From contig CAWUCO010000074.1 of NCBI GenBank assembly GCA_963920705.1, positions 1,859,637-1,923,636 of the forward strand: a stretch of DNA of 64,000 bases. The letters run 5' to 3'. Shown piece by piece: positions 22,412-35,479 of the stretch. The DNA comes from Odiellus spinosus (Eukaryota > Arthropoda > Arachnida > Opiliones > Phalangiidae). The notes under the pieces are model-generated. The model was not told the origin of the DNA. It saw only the letters and a program-made list of their open reading frames with translations, and did not search any database. A program made the position numbers and the translations under genes. Each line of letters begins with the position of its first letter. Position 1 is the first letter of the stretch.

Positions 22412-23708
22412 ATGGTTAATTATAGCGGTGTAGGCTGAATTTGTAATTTCACTGATACAAATATCAATGTTTAAACCATACTTATTTTTCAACAAATATG
22501 AGAATGATCAATTTGGTTTCAAGGTCGTCAATTTAAAATTGCATGCTGTTCTGAGATCAAATATATATACTGTAGGTCACGTGTATTGTGGAGGTTGCTA
22601 TTGAACCTGGGATATTCAAGCCGCGTTTGAAACCGTTTTTAACCATTTTGGAAAGGTCAGATTGTAAAAGTTTGGGGTCAGCAGTATAGATCCTAAACAA
22701 AAAATGGTACTGTTTCCTTGAAAAGTCAGTTAAAACATTCGAAATGGTTTGAAAATGGTTTCGAAGTCTCTAGCGTGAAAGTAGATATTGAGAGAGTGCC
22801 AGTGTAAAATCATAACCTTTTACCAGACAATAATAACAGAATATGGACACAACACACGCCCAAAAATAAGTTCAAGAGTACCATCTATCAACCATTATTT
22901 TGGCACAAGTTTATTCATAACTGATATATAAATCGCCTGCAATTACTTAAACGTCATCCATTAATAAACCAATTTCTTCTCAAATTATATGTCAAATCAG
23001 TTTGAAATTGATTCCCAAAGCAATTTTGAGAAATGATTGGCGGGTTTTCAATTATTTTGAATCTCAAACTTGCAACCGCTTAGCGTGAACGTCTCTTTAG
23101 ATCATATAGACAAATTCGAAATTGAAGAGGAACTTCAGGGGCAGAGGGCCATTGGGGTACAACTTTATGCTCGTATCTATTAAGAGGTGACACTATCTTG
23201 GTTCCCATTCTGATTGGCCAAGCTATGCCGAAAGAGACAAACTCAGCGGTAACCCCAAATTAGCGCTCTCTTGCCCCTATTAGGCTGAATAGGTGTTATA
23301 GGAGAGAATGAGGTTGTGATAATTCTTCATAATATTTGTACGCAAATTGCTGTAGCCCCTGGAAGTTGGTTTATAAGTATGCAAATTTCGAATACATCAA
23401 TTGATTTTGGTAAATATCAGTAAAACCACTATATCTAAACTGATATACTAAGTTCATATCGGTTCGAACATTATTACAGACTTTAAATTTTTGGAGTGCC
23501 AAGAGCTTGTGAGCGGCAGAATAGATAAGTTCCAAAATTAAACTGCTAGCCTTTATGTCTGCTTCCATATGCGCAGACAAGTGGCTGGCAACACTGGGGG
23601 AAAATTATGTTTTGGCTTAATATCGAATAAACTTACCTTCCAGTCGAGCAAACAAGTTTTATTCTAGGTGTTAAGTGGACAACTTGTAGAAAATTGAGAG
23701 AAACTATA
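22412..23708. other. Gene-free stretch
   Basis: No supported coding region or repeat architecture. A CCAAT-like motif is near 23213. The minus-strand frame at 23371-23580 is unremarkable. Confidence 0.55.
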
Positions 23709-24660
23709 GTAGGGTCACCTAATTCTGAACGCTTCTAATTCTGAACACTTTCATTTAAAAATGTATAACTTAAGTTTGGTTGGGTCTATTTAAAGAAGGA
23801 AGGGCTTATTTTGTGGATTAAGAATGGAGCTATTCGGAGAAGATACGACCCTAATTAGCCAACCGCGATAATTAGCGTAATTAATTAAGACCGTTTTTAA
23901 GGGAATGCTTCCCTTTAGGGTCCGGGAAATAAGGTTTTACGAGCTTCGGAAAAGTCGCGGGCTTACGCAATCGATCTCGTCGTACAGTTGAAGTTCCCCG
24001 CTACAAAATAAACTTCTCAAACCCAGAAATTGGCCACAAACCCTTCGCGAAAACGTAATTTCAAAATATGTCTAAAAATTTCTAATTCTAAAAATTTATG
24101 AAAAACTCCCAAAATTTGCAAAAGGAACCACTTCCGCGCCTTGGATCGAGAAACGAGTGTCACCAATGTATTCCTCAGACGAATTTAAGAGGGGAAAGGC
24201 GGAATTAGCGCGCTCGAGCCAGTATTTGCGAAGTTATCGACGATTTCCTTCCAAGTCCATTCCTTTACAGGTTCTATGCCAAAGCAAAGCCAAAATTTTA
24301 AATCGTCAATAACTTCGCAAATACTGGCTCGATAGCGCTAATTCCGCCTTTAAACTGTTAAATTCGGCCAAGGGATCCGGATCGCGGAAGTGGTTCCTTT
24401 TGCAAATTTTGGGATTTTTTATTTTTTTCATGTTATAAGCAGGGGGTGTTCAGATTTAGAAGCAGGGTGTTCAGAATTAGAAGCCGCTACTGGTGTCTTT
24501 AAAACCGCGTCTGCGTCAAAAGAACGCGTCATGGAAATGACGAAAACTAGCGCTACGGTTCCGCGACTATTCAAACTTGATATTAGATAGTTAACTTTGT
24601 CACTAAAAATTCCATAGCAAACGAGATCTAAGATCGTTCAGAATTAGGCGACCCCTACCA
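23709..24660. mobile_element. Foldback DNA element D, TA-flanked
   Basis: Terminal inverted repeats read GTAGGGTCACCTAATTCTGA at left and GGTAGGGGTCGCCTAATTCT from the right, with TATA on both sides. A nested long inverted repeat lies in the middle: 24080-24230 pairs with 24290-24410, with 'gcgaagttatcgacgattt' opposite 'aaatcgtcaataacttcgc'. There is no coding capacity. Element E (28403-29306) is the same family in opposite orientation. Confidence 0.8.
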
Positions 24661-24754
24661 TATACATTTTGAGCTTTTAGTAAGTTAATTTTAATCTCAT
24701 TTAAAACCTCCACTCTTAATTCTTTCAGAGTCAATAAAGAAATTTAACACATGG

Positions 24755-25332
24755 TATATATAAATAATATTAATTTCTGTTAACACATACGTGATGTCTG
24801 GAATGGATGAGGCATAGGTGGCCGTATATAATTTAATGACATTCCCAGTGGTGGCAACTGTGGTTGCCCGGTGGTAACAGCCGCAAGGGATGGCGCTGTA
24901 AAATAAATATGTATTAACATTAAAACCTAATAATATCTAAAAATTAAACTGAGGTGGTAAAGGAGTGGCTAAATTTGACTGTTCGCTCAATCTTGCCCCC
25001 CCCCCTTTTCTAACCCAGCCCGTTTATATATAAATAATATTAATCATTAATTTTTGTTAATATATACCTGATGTATGGAAGGAATGAGTCATGGGTGGCC
25101 GTATACAATTTAATAGCATTCCCGGTGGTGGGAACTGTGGTTGCCCAGTTGTGGCCTTAGAAAGGGATGGCGTTGTAGAATAAATAAATATGTATTAACA
25201 TTAAAATCTAATAATATCTAACAATTACATTTGAAAGTCACACATACGAGGTGGTAGAGGGGTCAAAGGGGTGACAAGATTTAACTTTTTCCTCAGTCTG
25301 CATCCTCTTTTTTTCGCTGACTCAGCCCGTTT
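24755..25332. repeat. About 270-bp tandem duplication
   Basis: Copy 1 is 24755-25023 and copy 2 is 25024-25332. Both run from 'tatataaataatattaat' through 'ggtggccgtata', a GGTGG-rich block and 'aataatatcta' to a C/T-rich end before 'cagcccgttt'. Divergence is moderate. No coding content is seen. Confidence 0.8.
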
Positions 25333-26420
25333 TGTCCTTTGTTTTTTCAAGGTAATTCCGTCCGGCCTCATTTTTTCCTTAAAAAAAGTAAACAAGTTAA
25401 TCGAAAAATTAACAAAAAAAAATGGCTAGGCTGAACTTCAGTCTTCAGCCAACGCATAACGCTACATGGAATTAGGCTTAGCGGATTATGCTCAATAAGC
25501 TTATTTTTAATTTCTAGCCGCGATTATTTTACTTGAAATGTCGCTTTAAACTTAACTTATTATTTTCAGATAACTGTTAATACCACCCGAAAAGAATTTA
25601 AAGTGAATTATAATTGATTATCGATCGAAAGATTGGTTCAACTAGGCCTTCGTCAAGTCTATTAAACTTTAACTTTATTTTACCTTGGGGCTTGGGCTTT
25701 TAATGTCGAATCATCCATGGATCAAATGAACCTACACATTTATTTGATCCATGATTGATCTAATGCTTAAAATTGTAAATTTGTAAATGAGAATTTACGT
25801 TACCTGCGAATCCGCGATACCACGTTGAAATTAAAAACGCGTTGGTTGTCGGGCCGCAAATAATAATAAATGATCATCAGCATGATCAGCATCAGCCCAT
25901 TCAGCGAAGCAACATGAAAGAAAGGAGACCAATCATATTCCTTGCTTTCACCTCGTGTTTCAAATCGTAACCCCATTGGTAGATTATGTAGCTCGTTTAA
26001 ATTGTTATTGAAACCATGAAGCAATGAAAACTGGAATTTAAACGCCATTAAATATTATTGAAAAAATGTTATTACTCCATAGTTGCTTCGCGCTTATAAA
26101 AGACAGTGCTTATAAGCAACGATTTGATTCGCTAAAATAGTTGATGCAAACTCCGCTTTGAGTATAGAAGCTCGATTGTTTATGTTAATCACGTGGTTTT
26201 AAATTTAACTCGAACCTCGTGAGTTTGAATTTTATTTAGTGGGATTCCTTTCAAGCGTTAATTAAATTTATCCCCGTTATTCAATCAACTTTTCAAAGTT
26301 TTGCTTTCATTAAAGCTCCGTTTTTCAATCAAGGGTTTGTAATATTTGCTTTCGCTTTTCCAGGAGAAGCTTATATATCCATTTAGATATCCGCTTTTCT
26401 CTCACTTAACGCAAAAGCTC
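25333..26420. other. Gene-free stretch
   Basis: No recognisable gene. Hydrophobic minus-strand frame 25800-26048 has no family match I know. This may be the interior of the element whose 5' end is at 26421-26475. Confidence 0.5.
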
Positions 26421-26475
26421 TGGTTAGGTTAGGTTAACGTTGTCGGGGAGGTAATATTTTGGTTTCCCAACTTGT
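26421..26475 (-). mobile_element. Orphan 5' end of a Helentron-like element (C)
   Basis: The reverse strand reads ACAAGTTGGGAAACCAAAAT, then ATTACCTCCCCGAC, then CCTAACC repeats, which is exactly the 5' terminus of the G/H/I family. The element should extend left, but no matching 3' hairpin is visible before element B, so it is truncated. Confidence 0.75.
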
Positions 26476-28402
26476 TAAAAGCTGAAATTATTTTTGATAT
26501 AATCTATTTCTGCTTATATCTTACATTATATTTTTATATTTTACATATTAGTATCAATTTAAACGCGGATGGTTTAAGTCTTTAAGATAAAGATCATTCA
26601 AATGCAATGGTTTTTAAATAAGCGAGCATTCTAAGCTCGAGAGGTGGGTTGCTCTTTAATTCACATTTAACTCACTGGCGTGAAAATCAGTCTGTGTGAA
26701 ATGTGTTACCGTTTAGCGGAAAAATGGGTAACAAATATTACGTAAAAGATAAGGTTATTTTTGATTGGTAATAGCTAGTCAATCATACATTAAGAGTTGA
26801 AAAATTATAGTGAAATTTTGGAAATTTTAGGTCTTCTACAAAGATCTTGTTATGATTCAAAATTTAACAAATATATATACGACCATATATGCTTTTTTTT
26901 TGTAGAATTTCGAATCATAACAAGATCTTTGTAGTAGACAATTAAAATGACAAATTTCTGTTTATGGAGGTTTAAAGCTGATGCACACAGTCGAGCGTTT
27001 CAAGCTCATATTTACTATAAGTAAAAGGGAAATTCAAAAGTTATTAATTCATGAAATTATTACATTGGAATCGTAATATATTAAAAGTATAAAAAAGGTT
27101 TTTTATGTAGAATTTCGAATCATAAGATATTTGTAGTAGACAATTGAAATGACAAATTTCAACTAATGACTAATTTGTAATCAACTATTAATTTTTAATT
27201 TTTCTCTCGACCATAGTGAGAGATAGTATTGGTAAATTTGCATACGACTCGGGCACTTTCCATTTTTAGTCGACGACATGAATTTACAAGTACAATTTAT
27301 AAGCTGAAGTTTTGCTTCAACCGCTGATTATAGCAAAGGCAACCGCTGATTATAGCAAAGGCAAATTTATATTTTTAAAATGTATTTTTGTATTTGTAGT
27401 GTAGTAAAATAACATGTCCATTTAAACTTCGCGCACAAAATATATTTATTCTAACCTATCCACCTATGCGCCATCTAGAGTGAGATGATGAAATCAGGAG
27501 AATGGGATAAGAGCCGCGCTATAAATGTTTATAATTATTATTATACCATTCCAATTAAGCTATAACATATCTTCAATGTTACTGTTAAGTCATTCCACGC
27601 TGCTAATATCTTTTTTCCAGGCTTTGACACAACGCCAAGACGATACGGGTATATATACATATAATTATGTTATCTACTATCCATTTTCCTACTTATTTTA
27701 ACCAATTATCCACACTTTTTTACATCTAGTTGCGAATAATTTATGCACTGTTGCTTTTAAATAATATTATTTAACAATTTTATATAGTATATTTAATAAT
27801 ATGGCTCGGGTTTATTCCTATGCTGGACATTTTACGGCTTATGAAATTAAAAACCCCGCGAAACCTCAAGAAAAGTAAAAAAAAATAAAAATAAAACGGA
27901 ATTTCCCAGCTCATGGCCTCTATCTAGCGACGAACTAATATACTTCTACAAAATAAAATTAACTAATGACATGCTGCCGTCTACAATATTTTAAGGTACG
28001 AATTTTAACAGATATGCTTCTGAAATTTTTTAGAGATATATTTAGAGATAATATGAGTGTAAGGGGCGAGTTTTAAGTCTCATTAACATTACCCATGTTA
28101 AATTACCATAGGAATAACGCTATCATAGGATTAAGATAGGATAATCATTTCCAGACAATGACACCATTTCCAGGCTATGACACCTTTTTCACGATGATAC
28201 CCTGTTCCAACTATGGAGTTTTCCCACTAAAATATTTTATCAACCAATCAGAGGAGCCGTTGGAAGTAATGAGCATGCCGTGCCGTCCGTTTCTTCCACC
28301 GATTTTAGACGTTGGAAGAAATGAACATTGGAAGTAACGATCCAACTTCGTGAAAAACATCATCAAGATGCACGTTTGAAAAATTCCGGGTATCGCCGGT
28401 AG
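26476..28402. other. Gene-free stretch with small repeats
   Basis: No gene seen. A block containing 'gaatcataacaagatctttg' (26910-26935) has an inverse copy at about 26836-26860 and a decayed direct copy at 27113-27140. A perfect 22-bp tandem duplication 'aaccgctgattatagcaaag'+gc lies at 27319-27340 and 27341-27362. Confidence 0.6.
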
Positions 28403-29306
28403 GGTAGGGTCGCCTATCTCTGAACGCATTTTAAGAAATCCGAGATCTCGATTGCTCTGGAATTGTAAGCGACGAAATTAAGTATCTAATATTAAGTTTG
28501 TATAGTCGCGCACCCATGAAGAGTACTTTTGACGCGGATGCGATTTTAAAACGGCAATATCGGCTTCTACTTCTGAACGAACGATTCGAATTCAGAACAA
28601 CCCCTGCTTCTAAATCTGACTATTTTATAGCCTATATAAAAAATCCCAGATTTGCAAAAGGATCCTTTTGCGCACCTCGAATCGAGAAATGAGTGTCACC
28701 AATGGATTTTGGCCGAATTTACCAAGGGAGAACCAGTATTTGCGAAGTTATCGGTGATTTAAAAATTAGACATTGCTTGTGCATAGAAACCATGAAAGGA
28801 ATCCTTATTTCAAAGGAAATCGTCGATAACTTCGAAAATACTCGAGCGCGCTAATTCTGCCTTTCTCTTGGTAAATTCGGCCAAGAAATCCATTGGTGAC
28901 ACTCATTTCTCGTTTCGATATGGTTCCTTTAGCAAATTTTGCAGTTCTTGGACATATTTTAAAATTTGAGGAAGTTTATTTTGTAGCGAGAAACTTTACG
29001 ACCAAATCGAACGGGTAGACCCACGATTTTTTTCGAAATTCGTAAAACCTTATTTTCTAGACCGTAAAGGGAAACATGCCTTAAAAACGGTCTAATTAGG
29101 CTTATTATCGCGGTTGGCTCATTAGTGTCGTATCTTTTATCGGGTCTTTTTCTAGAGTGTTGAAGTGGTGTACCGCGAATAGCCCCATTCTTAATCTACA
29201 AAATGAGCTCTTCCATCTTTAAACAGACCCAACCAAATTTAAGTTATACATTTTTAAATGAAAGTGTTCAGAAATAGAAGCGTTCAGATTTAGGAGGACT
29301 GACCAT
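28403..29306. mobile_element. Foldback DNA element E (same family as D, inverted)
   Basis: The left end reads GGGTCGCCTATCTCTGAACG. The right end is the inverse of a decayed AGTCCTCCTAAATCTGAACG. The block 'catttttaaatgaaagtg' near the right end matches D's left end. The central inverted repeat (28680-28760 against 28830-28920) again carries the 'cgataactt' motif. No coding content. Confidence 0.75.
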
Positions 29307-29517
29307 AGTGGCATTGAAGTAGCAATAAGAATTCCAGTGCTACGAGGATGTAGAGTCGGTCTGGGACCGTGCCTTTCTCTAGGCCTTAACATTACAGTAT
29401 TTTAAGTATTTAGTATTTTAAAATACTTTATTTAAGTATTTTATTTTAAATACTTTATCGTAGGAGTATTTAGTATTTTATTTTAAATACCGAAAGTGCA
29501 GTATTTTACCCCACACT

Positions 29518-29755
29518 GGTCGGTATACCAAAACTACCAACCCTCAGAAGTGGATATACCAAAACTACCAACCCTAGAACCGGTTAAACCAAAATGACCA
29601 GCCTTCACGGGCGGTTATACCAAAACTACCAACCCTAGAACCGGTTGAACCAAAATTACCAGCCTTCACGGGCGGTCAAACCAAAACTACTAGCCCTAGT
29701 GACGGTCAAACCAAAACTACTAGCCCTAGTGACGGTCAAACCAAACAAACGTCAT
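29518..29755. repeat. 30-31-bp minisatellite, about eight copies
   Basis: The unit is of the type 'ccaaaactaccaaccctaga' plus 'ccggtta', with starts at about 30-31-bp intervals (29531, 29562, 29592, 29623, 29653, 29684, 29714, 29744). The last two units are the most alike. Immediately upstream (29390-29510) is a 'agtattttaaaatactt' low-complexity palindromic patch. Confidence 0.9.
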
Positions 29756-29805
29756 TTCAAATTTCTCACTATTAAGAATTCTTAAAAACAAAGTTTTCTT
29801 TGAAA

Positions 29806-32800
29806 CTACACTTTTTTCAAAAGAAATATACCCTTGTGATATGAATTATACGTTTCCCTATAACACGCTTTATATCGGTCTCGAAATTCTTTATTTCCAA
29901 ACGCCAAATCTAACTGACAGTGATAGTCAGTAGAATGTTTTTCTTCGAGACCTGATGAAAGAGATATATCGTATGGTTGAGCCGTTTTACTTTTCAAAAA
30001 ATTTATATTGAAATCTCCAATAACTGTCGGGATTCATATTTAGCATCAAACAATGGGTTAAAATCTTCAATAACAGTTTTCAAACTTGCTCCTGGAGACT
30101 TGTACATCAGTACTACAGAAACAAGTTGATTTCCAATGCAAACATTTAGCCAGCAACGTTCAAAATGAGCATTTTTAAACGGCCTGTTTCTAAGTAAAAC
30201 CCTGTTATCCAGGTCCTTAACTGTATTTTCCACTTTAATTTTTAAATAAATCGATGAGCCAAAAGCAACTCTTCGTGCTGTTCTCGGTAGGAAAATATTC
30301 CCTACGTCCCTGTAGGATGGCACATCAAAATTATCTGTCTCTTTTTTCCACGTTTCAACGAAACATAATTGACTCGTTAATATAACTTTGTCCGCTAAAT
30401 ATCTTCCAAATGAGCCTTTAAGAAATGCACATTACTAACATAAATGAACACCGTTTTTTTTCAAGAATGGAAGTTCAATACTTTTTGTGTTTCGCAATCT
30501 TTTTAGTTCCAATTCTACAACGCTGTTTTTAGGAGAATTTGGAACTTGCAATTTGACATCAATATACAAACCGGAAGCTGATCTTGCTCTACTGCATGCA
30601 ACATACAAAGAAGCCCTTTCTAGTTTCTTTGATGCTTGAAAATGAACCACCACCGAGGAGTACGTATCTCCCTGGCTTTTATGTATAGTAATAGCTTTGG
30701 ACATTACCAAAGGAAATTGTTTCCTGGACACTGTAACATTGTTCTGCCTCTATTTTCTCGCAAATGTTTTGGTTACCTTTTCAACGGGCGTCCAAGACGT
30801 ACTAAAGTAATTTAACCTATACAACCCGTAACTTCTTTGCCTCAAATTATTCCCAACATTTAGTTCATCAAATTCGATCCAAACTCTTGAAGGAAATTGA
30901 TTTCCGTTTCTATTAGTACCGTATTCTATTTTACGTAACCAACCAGTTGCATCATTCGTCAGTCCGTCCGCCATGTAACATTATTAGACATCATATATCT
31001 AATGCCACACGCCAGTTTCAATTCTCTTGGAAGAACATAAGTATCGGAAGTTCCTAACTTTTGAACTTGTGCTAAAATATCACTCTTCACTTTATTACTC
31101 AAATCTCCATTTACAAAATCAGTTGACACTGAACAAGCCTTTTCAGTTTCCAACTTAGCAAGTTTCTCCGAATTAAAGCGGTCCACCTCAATATTAGTGG
31201 CGAAAATATGAATAGCATCTTTTGGAGGGTTCTTGTTCGCATTTATTTCTAAACTAGCAAAAAGGTCTATGTTGTTTTGTGTTATTTTACCGACTACCTT
31301 GTTATTTAAAGCTTCTGCAAATATTTTATCTTTTTGCCTCATTATTTCGTCGAGTTCTGAAAACTTGAGCTCCTCCCATATAGGGTTTCCAATCAACGAG
31401 ATATAAGGATTATCAGCTTCACTTGGTGGCTGAAAAGAGAAATAATTACGTACTGGTCTAAGTTGATTAAAATCGCCAACGAGCAAGACGGACACTCCAC
31501 CAAAATACTCCGGGAAACCCATAAGTTCTTTCAATCTCGCATTAACTCTATTAAATAAATAGCAGTTTTAATTGACCGTACAGTAGTTTAGATTTCTGTA
31601 GAGTTTCACTCTCCAACCTGGAAATATTTCCAGCAAACTGACTAACAGGTAAACTAAATGAACTATGCAAAGTAGCTCCACCTATATTAAAAGCCGCTTT
31701 ACGCGTTGGTGTACATAGTATAACTTTCGCTTCTGAAGGATTAAATCCAGGTTGTTTGTTGTAAAATCTAGAAACTGTCTCGTAAATAGCACTAATCAAT
31801 AGGCTTTTTCCAACACCGGTTCCACCGGTAATAAAGAGACGTAAAGGCGTTTCTCGAGTTTTTAAATGAAACAAAACTAGATAGAATATCTCTCTTTGTT
31901 TCGAATTCAACTTTCTAACAATATCTTTGTATTCTGAATCACCAACCAAAGTAACTGACGGCGAAATCATTTTATCAGGATTTTCATTAATTAGCTCTTT
32001 ATTGATATTTCCTACAGCGTCTTGCGCACTATTAACTAGAAATTCAGTATTTTCGGTAGCAACCGATACATCTTATTCATTTTGATATTCAAATTCGGGT
32101 TGCATATTAGTAAGATCTGATTCTATGGCTTCGATCTCAAAATCGTTAATGGCCTGTTCAAGCGCTATTTCATGAATTTCATCGTTAATTAATTTCTGAC
32201 TTCCTTAATATATTCTAGACAAACTTCATACTCGGTTTTAAAATCCTTATCTAAGTTAACTTAGTCTTTGGTTTCATCGCGACAAGGCGTAAACAACATT
32301 ATTTGTTCCCTATAAAAGTTTTCTGGATCTTTTTGCAAATTAAACCTTCGATATCGTACTTTAGAGTGGCCACGTTTTCGAACGAACCCGGAAGAATCCT
32401 TAAGTTTTAGCCACTTACCATACGATTCAACCTCATTGTTTTCTACTTCATCATCATTCGGTTGGAGATTAGGGACTGCTTTTCGACTTTTGACATACTC
32501 ATACCAAGCAGCGAAATGAGCTAAGGTTATCATCTCAAACTCATCAGGTCTATGGACATAATGATCTAAAAGCCCAATGGAAAAGACATTGTCACTGTCT
32601 TCTGGCAACTCTTGAAGCTACACTTGACTTTTAAGAAAGTGTACACGGTTTTCGGGCAAATTTGTATTAATGAACGTACAGGCTCTACTACACCTTCCGC
32701 CTCCTGCGCACTTATCTCGTGTGAATCAAAAACTTATTCGCTATAACTTTAAATTTCTCTTTAACTGTACATTTGTATTTATTCGCTTGTTTTGCTGCTG

Positions 32801-32831
32801 CACGCAAGAGGTCCGAAATGGCTCTTTGCGA
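29806..32831 (-). pseudogene. Relic of autonomous Helentron: Rep C-terminal part, Pif1-type helicase, EEP endonuclease
   Basis: Read right to left. 32831-32620 encodes the Rep-helicase linker seen in Helitron proteins (EISAQEA, then FINTNLPENRVHFLK). 32608-32261 is the adjoining segment ending in YRRFNLQKDPENFYREQIML. 31970-31551 has helicase motif I (GGTGVGKS). 31534-30959 has motif III-like LVGDFNQLRPV. 30974-30435 has ATGWLRKI and motif VI region AITIHKSQGDTY...VACSRAR. 30430-29806 is an EEP-endonuclease-like tail (FVETWKKETD, then STDYHCQLDLAFGN). Several stops and frameshifts break it. The Walker B aspartate-glutamate segment is missing, since motif Ib runs straight into FNRVNARLKEL at 31540-31560. 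The HUH part of Rep is absent because the LTR begins at 32832. Rep-Hel-EN order with a C-terminal endonuclease identifies a Helentron rather than a canonical Helitron. Confidence 0.85.
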
Positions 32832-33716
32832 TTTTTATAAGGGTTTTTCTCCTCGCCGGAGCGTTTCCGCCTGGCGAGCGGCGTTCGAACTTTTTCCCGC
32901 GAATTTGGTTAAAAAAACGCTGGTTTTGGGAAAAATATTCGAAGAGCCACCAACACGGGGAAAAACGAGAAAAGCTTACACAAAAAAAGTGTTTTGGGGG
33001 TTGGGATAAATTGTGTGAGGAGTTTAATCACGTGGGAAGAAGAGGAAAAAAGATTCGTTTCACGTATGGTTTCTCATAATTGGTCAATCAAAATAACACT
33101 CTTTTATTCATGGTAAGGCACATTGGTAATAACACTTTCAAAAATATATAACACTTTAAAAACTAGGGGGGGAAAAACGATAATGCCTAATTCGAGGGAC
33201 GTTACAACCCGTTATCTCACGGAGTTGGGCGCACGGAAGGTGCTTAGATATCTACGTTAACTTATCGGGGCTATCAAGTTATGCTTAATCAAATATAGAT
33301 ACACTTTAATATTAATGAGATACCTTGGATATTTAAAATGGGGCTTTCTAGGTTATTCTACAGTTATTTAACACTTACGTGTATCGTCAAGTGGGAACGC
33401 GGTAGCCATTATGTAACTCAGGTAACGTTGTCGAGAGATATATAGATTAGCACGGAACTCGTCGTTAACTAGGGGGGATCAACTACGTGACGTCGTCACT
33501 TTAACTTTCAAAAAAACAAAGAAACATAACTTTCTAGAGGGGATCTTGACTCGTAAAAACTACGATACGAATGAATATTTTAACTATGATTTTATTCTAA
33601 TTACACCTCGTAATGAGGGGGTTTTTAAAGGGGGGAGCAAAGCTTTTCCTTATCTCTCTCTTTTTATCTCGATAACGTTTCTGATTTCTATCTTTTCTTA
33701 AAAAGTGCGGGAGTTG
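32832..33716 (-). repeat. LTR, left copy (3' LTR)
   Basis: About 885 bp, matching 49638-50518 with roughly a dozen differences and small indels seen by eye. Homology starts at the 'ttttataaggg' block and stops after 'gtgcgggag'. A polypurine-like tract on the minus strand (33638-33666) lies inside the shared part, so the shared block may extend slightly beyond the true LTR. Confidence 0.8.
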
Positions 33717-35198
33717 AATAATACTACGGTTTTCTAGACTTCGATCTCAACAACAAGCCGACATTATATTTGGGTACGAATAATTCACTGAGGGGTCAAA
33801 CGATAAACAAAAAATAATAAAAAAGTACTCAACACTGCCTGTGTTTTTACGTAAAAGTTGGGTTCGGGGGCCGCCGTTTCTCTCGGATTAGCTGGATTTT
33901 GTTGCGTAACAGTAGAGCCGTTTCCATTCCTGTACCAATCGGTTTCACTGGCTCTCTCCTTGAGGGGTTAGACGGGATTTCTCGGACAGCTTGCGGGGTG
34001 GCAACTTCGTTGAAATTAGTTACGGCACGGTCTCTCGGGTAGGTATTCACACATGCTCCGACGAGTGGTCGTCCGGTTTCTTGGGGTCCCGAGGGGGGAT
34101 CTTGTTTGACTTCAGTAATTCTCGTCCTTCGTCGTGGTGTTTTTAGTTTGATGGATTTCTTGGTTTCGCCGCCATATAGCGGGGGAGGCTCCTTTCCTTC
34201 GTGGATTGAATATCGTCAGAGGGGATCATCGGATTCTGGAGGGCGAATCGGAATTCTTTGAGGCCTAGGTGGCTCCTTTCCATTAATAGTGCGGTGAGAT
34301 TCGACTCATTTCTTTCTTCTAACTTCTTCTAAGTTCTTTCGCGGTTTTATAAAGTTCACGACAGCGACTATGTCCCGAAGGATCGAGGACTTAAAATGGC
34401 GGAGTCCGAGCCCTTGGTTTAAGCGGGCTTTGTCTTCAGCATCAGCGCGCTTCTAGAGGGGAGGTCCTGTTCCTTCAGTGGTTTCTGTCGAGATACCCTT
34501 TCTTTCCATGCTTCTCTATAATTGTCGCCTCGGATGGGGGAAAGCGTAGCGCGTGGATCTTCGCCAGTTGCAGTTTCGCTTTTTCCCGGTTTGGCTTTGC
34601 GTACGTTAGTTTTTTGGGGGGATGGAAAAAAAGGACGCTCTGGTTCTTGTTCGGGCCATCCGGGCACCTCTCTCGAAGCCCGCTACCGCGTGCCTCGTGA
34701 CGTATCCCTTTCGTTTCTTGGTATTCTGCAGGATCGGTCTGGATTCTCTATGGAAGATAGAGGGGGGATCTTTAGGGCCTCGTTTTCTCTTCATATTCGG
34801 CGCCAATGGGCCTACGCCTTGGTTAGTGGTGAATCTTCGGGTTGGGATGGTGAGTGAAACGCTGTCCGAGAGTTTTTTCCCAGGGTTTATGGAAAAATTT
34901 TGGGGAATTTGAGGTGACCATGAACGTGAGGGTCGATGTCATCTCGTTAATTCCTTGAGGGGGTTATGGCAGTGGGGGGTTTATTGGTATCGTTTTGTAG
35001 AAATAGGGTCACATGAAGTTTTACTTTGTCTAGAGGGGATCTTTAGCATTGGGCTTTCTTAAAGTTCGCTAAATTTTGGCTATCCGGTCCTTTGTTAAGA
35101 AGGAGTGGGGTTTTTATATTTTTCCCGGTTTTAAGTAAAAATAGTTTCTTTAAAGGGCAGGTGACACATAATACAACACAAAATAGGCTTATAATACA
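33717..35198 (-). other. Retrotransposon post-pol region (part 1), no intact gene
   Basis: Shares the retrotransposon's plus-strand 'aggggatc' composition and continues its interior to the 3' LTR. Short minus-strand Pro/Arg/Lys-rich frames (34806-34606, then 34667-34419) might be a decayed extra frame after pol, but I recognise no domain and no envelope features such as a transmembrane segment. A diverged version of this region opens the window. Confidence 0.5.
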
Positions 35199-35204
35199 TT
35201 TTTA

Positions 35205-35234
35205 CCTCCCCGAGTGAACTTGTTCACGGGGAGG
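35205..35234. other. Terminal hairpin of element F
   Basis: CCTCCCCGAGTGAAC/TTGTTCACGGGGAGG forms a near-perfect stem (one bulge). The outer arm is complementary to the ACCTCCCCGA motif near the other end of F. Confidence 0.9.
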
Positions 35235-35442
35235 TTTTACGGTCGTCGTGTCTGTGTGTCTGTCACTTTCGGTGTAAGCGGATATCCTGTGTAACCGGAT
35301 ATCACGTGACCTACACATGCCATCTTATCGTTCAATTCCGTTCAACGGGAATTCCTATAATCAGGCTGCCACATGGATAAGCTTCAGGTGTCGTGCGATT
35401 TTATGCATCCACATCAAACCTCGATGCTGGACAGTTGAAGGC

Positions 35443-35479
35443 GATTATACACAATGGGACGTCTCCCACTGTTATAATC
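35443..35479. other. GACGTC hairpin in element F 3' cassette
   Basis: GATTATA...TATAATC arms surround a GGGACGTCTCCC centre. The second hairpin present in F' (61612-61655) is deleted here: F reads directly from 'gattttatgca' to 'tccacatcaaacc' near 35399-35418. Confidence 0.7.
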
